Shown piece after piece: positions 12,216 to 22,831 of a stretch of DNA of 64,000 nucleotides (its first letter is position 1; each line of letters opens with the position of its first letter). The DNA is from Abelmoschus esculentus. Taxonomy: Eukaryota > Streptophyta > Magnoliopsida > Malvales > Malvaceae. Made by a program: the position numbers and the translations under genes. The stretch lies in assembly GCA_035048815.1 (NCBI GenBank), contig JAUCBN010000023.1, forward strand, positions 20,255,501 to 20,319,500, written 5' to 3'. Below the pieces are notes generated by a model. The model was not told the origin of the DNA. It worked only from the letters and a program-made list of their open reading frames with translations, and did no database searches.

Positions 12216-13411
12216 TGTAGGCGTGTAAATGAACTCTGCGATTGCGTGCAAGTGTACACGTTCAAGTTATAGTATAAATGTATCGAACCCACAGGGATTG
12301 GTGCGCCTTTTAGAATTTAATCTCTTGCACTGTAATAATAAAAACACAATTTATTTAGAAGGTTGTATCGAAATAAACTAAAATAATAAATGAGCAATAA
12401 AATAGTTGAGATAATGATTGAGAAACGAGGCTGGGTTATTCCGAATTATGAATGACTGTCGAATGATTTCGTCTTCGTGAATGGGTGCTCGCACCCCCTA
12501 CTTGCCGAGACAATTGGGCTTAATCGATTGCTTATGGCATTTCTCCGAGTTGTCAGTTCGTATATTGTTTGGGCAATGACGACGAGGGAATTGTTTGGGC
12601 AATGTTGGGCAACTATCCTTGAAGTTCGGTAAAGCGTAACTTTTCTTAGCCGTTGAAATCCTGCACTTATCCCTAAGCCGGATTAGTTCTTTCGCACTTG
12701 GATCGAACCATATCTACTCGTTTCGTGAATCCAATCCTCCCGAATCTGGATAAATAAATTGTTTGTCGAGTCCTCTCTCGATTCTCTCACAAACAAGTTT
12801 AATTGCCAAGAGTAGATAAACCCCAATTAAGAACACACCAAACACTTAAATAAAATTAAACTAAATATTCATAACATAGAAATAACCCAAGCCAACTAAA
12901 ATTAGTTCATGGCTGGGCAATAGTTGCCGAATAACATTCCTCTCATCACTCCAAATAATAAAAGAGACAAAGAAAAACAATTGTCACTTGCTTCCTCTTC
13001 GATCTCCCGCTCCAGCCTTCTCTTCCTCTCTTAGACGCCAAGCCCCTTCTTTTATGGAGATTTTCGGTCAGCAAAGTTAAAGGAATAATATAGACATGGA
13101 AATAATCAAGTTAGAATATTTCCCTTTCTAATATATATTTCCTTCTTTGTTTGATCCTTTAATCTTTTCATATCTTCTTTCCATAGATAGCTCTCCATCA
13201 AAGATTTCCTTCTGCAATTAAATAAATAAACCACAACAGCATCTTTTCTACCGAAAATAACCAAAAATAATCAAACAAGGAAATAAAGTGACAATCAAGG
13301 AAATAAAAGAAAAATGCATGAAAATAATAAAATACAACTAATTATGTGCTTAAGTATAGCAATAATAATGAATAAAAAAGTAATAAAATCAATACTTTTG
13401 AACACTCATCA
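12216..13411. mobile_element. Solo LTR of a retrotransposon
   Basis: The 1,196-bp block starts TGTAGGCGTG and ends ACACTCATCA, so it has TG...CA termini in either reading. It is flanked by identical 5-bp direct repeats GTAAT (12211-12215 and 13412-13416), the expected LTR-element target duplication. There is no internal coding region and no second LTR. Related sequence near 46142 sits next to a polypurine-like tract on the minus strand, which suggests that transcription of this LTR also runs leftward. In that orientation a CATAAAAG box lies near 13050. The best explanation is a full element reduced by recombination between its two LTRs. Confidence 0.75.
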
Positions 13412-13416
13412 GTAAT

Positions 13417-14717
13417 GATATCTATATAGTTCACGATGATTGTTATAATGTTAAATCGTACTATGTGAATACTTATACGATTGAGTCACTTGATTTATGA
13501 GATCTAGATACTTGAGAGATATTGCAACAGTACTATGATAAGTCAACCAAATGAACACTTAGATACTGTATGACTCGAGACTTATTCGAAGATACTTAAG
13601 GAGAGATTTTAAGTATGAGTGTATGTCCTGATGTTATACGACTTAGGACCGAGTCCGAATGCATGTTCATATGTTGGGTGACCCAAGCTTTATTCAAGGT
13701 TTTGTGGTTTTTATGATGTGATTGATGATAGCATGATATGTTTATTCAATAAAGTATGATTTAGGCGATAAGTATTAGCGTTATATATTATTTATATTAT
13801 CATGTTAACATTTTGTTACACGTTCAAGTTTATGATCCACATGAAACATGGTATAATAGAGGTGTATCAAATGAGTTTTATGAGCACAATGTTAAAAATT
13901 ATTATTTTTATTTGAATATTTTTAGGCTGTAGCATTGCATTCAATGAACCCCATCGAAGTAAGACATCATCAATTCATCGGCCTGTTCAAGATTATAATA
14001 CTTAAATTTTTAGCAATGTATTTACAAGACCCTTGATTATGTCTGCAACTCATATTTTGAATTTATGTGATTATATCAAATGATTTTAATTCTTTGTTTT
14101 AAATTGGAGTTCCTTTTGTAAATGATTTAACTATCTTTTGTTGTTTTATTTGAAATATTGTTGGACTTATGAAAATGATGGTAGTTTGAGCTAAATCTAG
14201 TTAAAATTTTTACTTATGAGTTTGAGTTTGTGCCTCAAATGTGACGCCAGGCTTAAGGCGTTACAAAGATTATTTTTTTTAATCTATTTTTTCTTGTGAT
14301 ACTCTTTAAATTTTTTACTGTTAATCTTAATCATCCATTTACCTTCGTCTCATAGTCCAAAACTTTCAAGTTTTATATAGTATAAGATGATCATATATGA
14401 TCAAATTACACATCATAAAAGTTTTTAATTTCTATTCATTTTTCAGATTGTTGGATGAAAAAATTGGATGACCGAGAGAAAAAAAAAAGAGTTACGTGAA
14501 GATTATCGTTCGAAAAAAACACATGTCTGTCGCATGAAAAAACTGTTTGTTTAGAATATTGCACATCTGCGGTCAAAGAGTAAAAAAAATTTCTTTCATA
14601 TTATAAAGAAAAACTAAAACGAAAGGTACAATTTCATCTTTCTTATACCTAAAGCAACGATTGCCGATGACAACAATTTATTTCTTTATTATTATACTCA
14701 TATATATTTATTTAATT
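13417..14717. other. AT-rich spacer with possible LTR remnants
   Basis: No exons recognised. The words 'ggctgtagcattgcattcaat' (about 13925) and 'gacgccaggcttaaggcgtt' (about 14243) look like decayed retroelement sequence, but no ends can be set. Confidence 0.35.
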
Positions 14718-15676
14718 TCACATTAAAGAACAAGCATGAGGATTCTCGTCACTGAAAGCTGAACCTGTTTGATGGCCAAAAATAGTTGACTGAACCGGAA
14801 GACCATAATAAGAAGGATCATTGCTATCATATCCATGCTTATAGTAGTTGTAAGACGACGAAGGCTGAGGTGCATAATACGTCATCGGGCCATTGCATTG
14901 GTGTTGATTGTAGTAGTGATTACCAAAACTATGGTGCTCAGGGTTGTACGGCAACTGCCACAGCTCGGCTCGCCGCCCGGTTCTCCTAACAGTTTTAAGA
15001 ACCTTTTTCTGGTCAGCATATCCGGTTACCGTCACCTTTTGCATGCCCATATCGACGTCCACTTCGTCCACCCCTGTATGAACGCAGGAATTCCACAATG
15101 TTAATTATCAACTGGATTTTACTTTAACCATAATTTTAGAAGAAATTTTGGAAATATTCTAATAAAAAATTATTTTAGAATATAAATGATCTTAGACTAT
15201 ATTTTAGATTTTAAATCAATTTTTATGGTGTAAGAAAGAGAACACCATATGCACGTATCATTCTCCTAAGTTGTCATTTGCAGGCGGTGTTCTCTTATTG
15301 CACTACAGTCTTTAGCCTAAATTCAAAATAAACTTCAAACACACTATTTTTTTTAAATAAAAATGCTAAACGATATATATATATAACAGAACCATAATTC
15401 TATATCGATCTAGCGGTATAAACTACCTTTGAGCTTCTGAAGTGCACTTTTCACCTTGCTTTCACATCCAGCACAATCCATATGAACTCTCATCTCTATG
15501 ATCTGAGAACATAATCGAATTACCAAAAGAATTAAAAGCAGGGTCAAAGCTAAGATTTAAAATTAAAAAAATTAGGTATAGGAAGACGAATATCTCACCC
15601 TACTTAGCTTTATCACCGATTATAAGTATGTAACCCTAAAGATATCGTATTGAATTATAGATATTCTTACCGTCAT
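14718..15676 (-). CDS. Heavy-metal-associated isoprenylated plant protein (HIPP)
   Basis: Three exons, 15671-15676 (ATG ACG only), 15427-15502 and 14718-15073, join in phase to a 145-residue protein. Residues 1-70 form an HMA ferredoxin-like domain with the metal site MDCAGC (the CxxC ligands), followed by KVKSALQKLKGVDEVDVDM and KVTVTGYADQKKVLK. The middle is Tyr/Asn/His-rich. The C-terminus is CSLM, a CaaX box for farnesylation and membrane attachment. HIPPs bind Cu, Zn or Cd and act in metal handling and stress signalling. The short first exon of two codons is typical of this clade. The HMA and tail resemble the HIPP28-30 subgroup, but I do not assign a number. Confidence 0.92.
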
Positions 15677-15781
15677 TTTCCTTGCTTGAAAGGCCGAGAG
15701 AAACTCGTGTCGAACGGTGTGTATAACTAAGATATTTGACTGTGGATGATCGGAATATAACAGATAGAAAGTTGTTCTTGT

Positions 15782-15792
15782 TTATATATAAA
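15782..15792 (-). promoter_or_regulatory. Probable TATA box of the HIPP gene
   Basis: TTATATATAAA (nearly palindromic) lies about 106 bp upstream of the minus-strand start codon, a normal TATA position allowing for a short leader. Confidence 0.5.
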
Positions 15793-16097
15793 CCTTGGTA
15801 TGGTCCTCTATGATTATAATATATATTCAATTATTGTATTTATTATTCATTGCACCGACCTTGTAGTTTCTCAACGGTATTGTTGGAGCAAAGTTGAGAG
15901 TGGATAGCTTTGGGAAAGACAAACCACGGTGCCTTGGCATGGGCATCCGCACTTGTTAACTTAGTAACATGCTTTGATCCATGTGGGACGGTGTTGACCT
16001 GAAATGATATTCGATTGTTTAATCTCTTCCACGTGAAAGTAGCTTAAGTTGCTGTCATTTCTTTCGACAGAAAAACACTAAGATTTATTATTATTAT

Positions 16098-16160
16098 CAC
16101 TACAAAGGAAATTCACCTTTAGTGACATTTAAAATTATCACTAAAAATATTCAATTTAAA
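16098..16160 (+). mobile_element. Possible CACTA-type transposon terminus
   Basis: The sequence 'cactacaaaggaaattcacc' resembles the CACTACAA ends of CACTA elements and is followed by subterminal 'tttagtgac / atcacta' repeats. The matching right end (...TTGTAGTG) was not found, so this is a fragment or a chance match. Confidence 0.3.
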
Positions 16161-16670
16161 CACTAAAACTAAAAAAATTATTAGATAAATTTTGTCATAG
16201 TTTCATTTAAAGAGAATTTTTTATTTTAGTTTTTAATGTAAATTTTATCTTTTTCCTATATGGTACATAGTACATAGTTATCGAGAGATTATAGTATGGG
16301 TTTGGCTCGTCACGTCATATATGGTCCCTAATCAATAAAAATCACTCATTTTACCACTATTCATCCATGTCAATAGTCTAACTTTCAGAAGAAAAAAAAA
16401 TTAAATGACATGGAAAAACGAGTAGAGATTCATTGGTTAGAAAAACTGACTTGTAAGATAGTAGTAAAGTGAGTGATTATAATTGGATGGACTATGATTA
16501 ATATGGTAAGCCAGACCCATAATATAATTTCTTATAATTATTTAAAAGTTATATTAAAGTGGATGAATCTCATTGAATGAACCATTTATGACATACTGAA
16601 TTAAGTCAATTAAATAATTTATCTTAAAATAAATTAAATTTTTTAAATCGTCGCTATAATTCCGTCACAA

Positions 16671-17186
16671 TTTTTTTTTGATAAAATAAAGATAGTAATC
16701 TTATTAATTATTCAAACTCGATGTGAGTACAACATTAGCATCAACATCGTCATGTAACAAAGATATCACCTCATCAGGAGGGAATGAAAAAATAAATGGG
16801 TTATAACTATCAGCAACATAAAGCTTAGATAACCTATCGGCCACCTTATTTGCTTCACGATTGATGTGAACAAATTGAACTTTCCATGGTTGTTGAAGCA
16901 GTATACCAATATGTTGAAGAAGTGTAGAGTAAGGTCCTAACATAGAAGATTCATGAAGCAATTGGGTCGCTTCTAAACTATTAGATTCCACAATAATTGA
17001 AACCACATCCATTCCAATCAAACATTTCAACCCCTCATAAATTGCCCATAATTTCGATTCTAATACCGAACATTTTCCGATTAGCTTTGCAAAACCAATG
17101 ATCCATTTTCTAGTTGTATCACATACCACTTCTCTACATGAAGCTAGTCCATCCGACAGTCTTTTCGCGCTATCCACGTTAAATTT
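16671..17186 (-). pseudogene. LINE-type RNase H domain fragment
   Basis: A 157-codon minus-strand ORF (16704-17177) plus a few upstream codons (VKFNV) encodes an RNase H domain of the type at the C-terminus of plant LINE polyproteins: VKFNVDSAK, ELKWAIYEG-like ESKLWAIYEGL, VESNSLEA, HINREANKVADRLSK. Of the four catalytic acids, D, E and the last D are present. The third, normally in ESDSLEA, is Asn, so the enzyme would be inactive. A TAG stands directly before the homology. Below the stop, a T9 run (16671-16679) is the complement of an A-tail, consistent with a 5'-truncated insertion. No target duplication was confirmed. Confidence 0.75.
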
Positions 17187-17378
17187 AACCTATTGTGACT
17201 ATTAATTTGACAATATTCTAAAAATTATTACAATTATTTATTTTTGTGACTATTAATTTGACAGTGATATAAATAGAAACTTTAATGAATTTGTTTGACC
17301 CTAAAAATATATTTTGTGATAGATAATGTTGCCGAATTAAGTTTTTCTTTATTAAATGTTCAACGCTATTGTGATGAA

Positions 17379-17710
17379 TAGGGATGTAAAAACAGTTACT
17401 CGGATGAGTTTCAGGTTAGGTAAAATCGGATACAGGTCATTTCAGGTTGATTTAATGTTTTGATTCGATTCGGGTCGGGTGCGAGTCTATTTCAGGTCTG
17501 GTCCATTTTAAGTCGGGTCCATTTCAGGTCGGGTCCGTTTCAGGTCGGATCCATTTTAGGTCAGGTACAAACGGTTCGTGTCCAAATCAGATAATTGACA
17601 GTTTCATTTCAGGTCGGGTAGATTTCAGGTCAGGTCCATTTCAGTTTGGTTGCATTCCAGGTCGGGTTCATTTCAAGTCGGTTTTGTTTCGGGTCGAATT
17701 ATTTTTGATT
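17379..17710. repeat. Tandemly degenerate 'ttcaggtcgggt' repeat
   Basis: About ten imperfect units of 'catttcaggtcgggtc' follow a 'tagggatgtaaaa' word. Similar 'ggatgtaaaa' starts occur at 29079, 34893 and 51089, which suggests a shared family of small elements. The right end is unknown; the tract grades into A/T-rich sequence. Confidence 0.45.
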
Positions 17711-18210
17711 TTATATTCATAATAATTTAAATTATTAATTTTGATTTTGTATAAATACATAAAAACGATAAATATTAAACGATAAAGCTAAAGATTAAAT
17801 TTTGAAATTTTAAAAAATCAACATTAACTTGTAAGGACTCAATTAAAAAAATTAAAAATTAGAAACATTAAAGTAAATTAGAAAAATCAGTAATAATCAA
17901 TTCAAATAAATTAACTTCAAAGTTATAAGGACTAAATTACAAAAATTAAAAATTAATAATAATTAAAAGTTTTAAAAATCTAACTTTAATACATTATAAA
18001 ATAATTATATTATAGTTTAATATATTTTAAAAATAAAAAAATAGATAATATATAGAACTTATACTATAAACGGAATAATAGTTATATAAAATTAATACTA
18101 TATAAAAAATTTATACTATATATAGAAAATATACTATAGATGGAGTAATATTATAAATGGACTAATATTGTTTTTAGAAATAGAATAATACTATATATGA
18201 GTTAATAATA

Positions 18211-18941
18211 GGCATAAAGATAATTTTAACCCTTAACGTTTACAGTTTTTGTCGTTTTGACCCTTATTCTTTTTTTGGGATAAATTTAGCCCTTAACCTA
18301 TATCTTTTTGACAAATATCTTATTTTTTAACTAGCTTGATGATTGGACCGTTAAAAATTTAACAATGATATATATATGGAATATAATTTTAAATGATATT
18401 AAATATAACCTATCAAATATATATATATGGAATATAATTTTATTTCAATATAAAATATAAAACAATTAAAATTTAAATAAAATATTAAAAATTAATTAAT
18501 TTTAAAATAAAAAAAAATTATAAAACATCCTTAACCCTAACTACGATAGAATCAAAATCTCATCTTAAAAAATATAAATACAATTCGAATAAGATTTTGA
18601 TTTTATCGTAGTTAGGGTTAAAAATGTTTAATAATCTTATATTTTAGAATTAATTAATTTTTAATATTTATTTAAATTTTAATTGTTTTATATTTTATAT
18701 TGGAATAAAATTATATTCTATATATATATGCATTTGATAGGTTCATGTCATGTCACTTAAAATTATATTCCATATATATATGTATCACCGTTAAATTTTT
18801 AACGGTCCAATCATCAAGCTAGTTAAAAAATAAGGTATTTGCCAAAAAGATATAGGTTAAGGGCTAAATTTATCCAAAAAAAGAATAAGGACCAAAACGA
18901 CAAAAACTGTAAACGTTAAGGGTTAAAATTATCTTTATGCC
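18211..18941. mobile_element. Foldback Mutator-like MITE with 9-bp target duplication
   Basis: The left end GGCATAAAGATAATTTTAAC is repeated inverted at the right end (gttaaaattatctttatgcc). The inverted match continues through 'cccttaacgtttacagttttt', 'cgttttgaccctta', 'ttaacctatatctttttg' and the A/T-rich centre ('taaccctaactacgat' against 'atcgtagttagggtta'). Nearly all 731 bp are therefore one hairpin. Identical 9-bp direct repeats TTAATAATA lie at 18202-18210 and 18942-18950. Long terminal inverted repeats plus a 9-bp duplication define Mutator-like elements. There is no transposase. A related arm lies at 56671-56888. Confidence 0.88.
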
Positions 18942-18950
18942 TTAATAATA

Positions 18951-20150
18951 TATATGAAATAATACTATTTTTGGAAATAAAATAATATTATAATAAAGAA
19001 TAATATTATTTATGGCATAATACTATTTTTGCAAATGAAATAATATTATAAATGGAAAATAAAATTATAATATATACATAACATAAGTATATTTTAACAT
19101 TCATATATAATTATATATGTATCAATGTATGTTATATGTATACATAGTGAATTAGTGATAGTAGTAGTATTATACATAGTACATTAATATATTAATATAT
19201 ATTATATATATGTCAATATATCATATATGTATGTTAATGTTAGATGTATATGTATATATAATAATTAGTAAATGTATTATGCATATTATATACTATGTAT
19301 ATATAACATATGTATATGTATAGTTGTATATAGTAATTAGTATATAATACATGTATATATGTATATATATCATATATGTATGTTATAACTTATATCAATA
19401 CGCAATTATGTATATTGTATATGTATATGTATATATACATTAGTATATAGTACATATATATTATATATATATGTAATTTTATATCATGTGTGCTATAATC
19501 TATATGTATATGTATTGTATATATATATGTATATAATATATTATACATATATCATACATGTTAATATGTATATTAATTTTAGTACATGTATTATACATAT
19601 ATATGTTAATATGTCACATGTGTTAGTATGTATTAGTACATTATATATATTATATATATAGTATATTATATATGTATATTATATGTATATATATTATACA
19701 TAATACATTTATACATTACATATATCATACATGTATATTAATTTTTAATGTATATATATAATATATATTATACATATATTATATATATAATATACATATA
19801 TAACATATTATATATATATATATATCTAACATATTAATTATTATACATATTTAATATATTACACATATTTAATAAATATATATATCATATATAAATACTA
19901 TATATTATAAATATTATATTAATACTATATAAATACATATTATATAAATATTATATCATATATATATACTATATAATATATTAATATACACAAATATATA
20001 ATAATAATAATATAATATATACATACTAATATATTATATACTATATAAATATTAATTATATATACATACTATAAAATATATAAATATTATATAATATACA
20101 TATAGTATAGAAATACTATATATTACATACTATAATATATATATAATAAT
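18951..20150. repeat. TATATA low-complexity tract
   Basis: About 1.2 kb composed almost only of A and T, dominated by 'tatatgtata', 'atatatata' and 'taatatatta' words with scattered single C or G bases. No unit repeats exactly over long distance; it is best called degenerate (TA)n/(TATG)n low-complexity DNA. Confidence 0.8.
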
Positions 20151-20159
20151 AACAAAAAT

Positions 20160-20313
20160 CCATTCCCGCCGCCCCAAAACCAAATTTTCCTCCATTCCCG
20201 TCCCCGTTCCCGCCCCCGCCCCACAAACCAAATTTCCCTCCATTCCTTTCCTGCCCCCGTCCCCCCCTCCCCACCACCACCACCACCACCACCACCACCA
20301 CCACCACCACCAC
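20160..20313. repeat. C-rich block and (CCA)n microsatellite
   Basis: A C-rich stretch with two copies of 'ccaaattt(t)cc(c/t)tccattcc' is followed by about fourteen CCA triplets at 20271-20313. The strong strand bias makes spurious poly-Gly or poly-Trp ORFs on the minus strand. Confidence 0.85.
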
Positions 20314-20969
20314 AAACGGAAATCAAAATTTCCTTTCTCACCCCTACCTCGGCTAAAATCAAAAAATTTTCTCCCCTCACCTTTGTTAAAATTAAAATAT
20401 TTATTTCAAATTTTTAGGTCATGTCAGATCAAGTTAAATTTTAAAACTCTAAAATCAGGTCAAATAATAATAAGTCACTATTACATTGCTTCATGGTAAA
20501 AGGAAGTTTCAATTTCAGGATTTTTAGCGATAGAATGATAGTAACAAGTAGAAAAGAGAGTTACAGTTATAAAATATAACGATCCTATATACAGTGTTCC
20601 AACAAATTCAAGTATCGTACTCTTTAATATATCGATGCAGTGAGTCCTAATTTAATAGGTTCCTTGCAAGCATGCACATCCCAGAGACTTATGTAAGAAA
20701 ATAATAGTTTCGAACATTGAGCTCGAAAGCTTAATAAATATGTTTCTATTCCACTTGCTTCATACGACTCATAAACATAAACGTCCAAATGTTTGAGGAT
20801 AAATTTGTCAAAAATATTCTTGAACTCGATATTTTAAACCGAAACCAATATTTTTTAACAAACAATATAAGATTCTTTTGAAGTGTCTCGCACGTTTTAC
20901 GACATGCGTTGAAACAAGTGAACAGTAAAAACATATGGTCCTTAAACTTCACCTATAGTGTTAAAATTA

Positions 20970-22831
20970 TCATTCAGATTTGGCAAGTGAAAGCAACTTA
21001 GTCTTAGGCAGTTGTGGATCAGTCTGATAATACACTATATCTCCATTGTCGCTCACGTAATGATCTTTCCCAAGACTTGTGATTAGATTCTTTATCAAAT
21101 GAATTGGTATAACCCCTGAATTCTTCGGCTCCCGGTAGTATTTTCCGATCACTGGTTTCGCCGCTCTAGTCTGCAAAACCAAAAGAAACACACAACTTTT
21201 GGACCAACTCAACTGAAATCAAGCTGTTGTTGAAATGGATGTTGTTTAAGAGTATTACAGCTTCAACCAAGTGATAATGAGGAATTTGAGGGAAGAGATG
21301 ATGGATGACATGTGTGCCAATGTCATGGTGGATGTTGTTGAATAAACCATAATCACGATCCACTGCTGTAAGCCCTCCTCTGAGATAACTCCATTCCTAT
21401 GGAATATACAACCAAATGCTCACAGATTTCATTGCCATCTCAGGAGTTTTTAACTGTCAAATATGTACATCATACAAAGGTAAATTGAAGTATTTAGGTA
21501 GGCTATGTTCTGTACCTTGCCACGATACCATGGAAGTTTCTGCTCATGGCCATGGTGGTGTAAATAAGTCACTAAATCCAGCCATATCACGAATATCTAC
21601 GGAATTAAAATCAATGGTTGAGCATTCAGAAATTCCCTATGCATGTAAAACTAGGGTAGAAATTTCATGACTCAGACAGAGTTTAACCCGTTAACTCGTA
21701 TGACCGTTCTCTATGACATACGACTAAGGTCTGATGAACATACCAAGTAGGGAGCACCGTAGAGCTTGAACATCAGGGATGGACCGACCGTAAAGGATAA
21801 GTAGGTGAGTAGAATTGCCATTGCAGACCAAATAGCAGTTGAAGTCATCACTAGTTTCCTCTCTTGGGAGATAAACAGGTTGCTGTAAGGGTTGAAATGT
21901 GATCCTTCCTTGCCTGGACTTCTATACCACTGTAATGAATATATAACAAAGATAGGCAAACTTAGGTCCTTAGTGGACATTATGCCCCTCTGTTCTTTCA
22001 CAAAAAACTAAACAAGCTTTCTCACCAAATAAATAGGGTATGCAAATAAGGGGAAGGGGACGGTGAATCGCAGAAATCGGGTACTCCAGTCCAGTTTCTT
22101 GTAAATATTCTCAGGCAACTAAGATTAGAAACCATAGTATGAAGGATTAGTTTGAAGCTTGACACACATAATGAGTTATAAGGGAGGAAAAAGAAGGTCG
22201 AAAATGATGTACCGGAACCCATGACTCATCCTTCTCAACATTTCCATGGTTTTGATGATGAGTTCTATGACTTATTCTCCTGCAAGATTTCCAAATGATG
22301 TTATGTAGTTGCAATTGTAAAGAAAAAATGTTTTCCTACTTTAACTTACCATCCATGGTAAGGAACCAGAATTGAAGAATGTAAGATATGTCCCACCACA
22401 CTATTCAAAAGAGCATTGTCTGAAAAGCTTCCATGACCACTGCAAATCCAAAACCATATAAGATTTGAACTGATCTAAAATTTAAGTTAAAACTTAAAAC
22501 AAGCAAAAGAAAATTAAGTTAGATATGTTATGCATCATTACCAATCATGTCCAAGGACAAAGAGAGCCCAAAACATGGTTCCCTGCGCAAACCAATAGAT
22601 TGGCCAAACAAACCAATTATTGAAGTACAATGCAGCTGCTGCTAATGCAAAAACCAGATGGACATCCCTCAAAACATAACTCATAGACCTCCAAGGATTC
22701 TTGATCCAACAGTGCTTCGGTATGGAAGCTCGGATATCGGCAATCCGGAATGGAGGAGGTGCACTCGGATCAAAATCGTCTTGCTCTTTGGTTCCATGAA
22801 CCCCATTAACACACTCCCCTTTCAACTCCAT
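20970..22831 (-). CDS. FAD3: Endoplasmic-reticulum omega-3 fatty acid desaturase
   Basis: Eight exons (22542-22831, 22350-22439, 22213-22279, 22026-22118, 21744-21929, 21516-21596, 21259-21396, 20970-21170) give 381 residues. Exon lengths 90, 67, 93, 186, 81 and 138 are those usual in plant omega-3 desaturases. The enzyme converts linoleate to alpha-linolenate on phospholipids, using cytochrome b5 as donor. All three His boxes of the di-iron site are intact: HDCGH (95-99), HRTHH (131-135) and HVIHH (298-302). Hydrophobic segments flank them. The start gives a short N-terminus with no plastid transit peptide, which favours FAD3 over FAD7/8. The tail LAKSE is compatible with an ER protein. A 5' UTR intron is likely, because a TATA-like TTATAAAAGG (minus strand) lies about 1.2 kb upstream near 24018, but this was not resolved. 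Confidence 0.95.

Noticed and set aside
16098..17300. A complete CACTA element from 16098 to about 17300
   Set aside because: No TTGTAGTG right terminus or 3-bp target duplication was found, so only the left end is listed.
20116..20380. Three overlapping minus-strand ORFs rich in Val, Gly or Trp runs
   Set aside because: They are translations of the (CCA)n microsatellite and C-rich block in three frames; not proteins.
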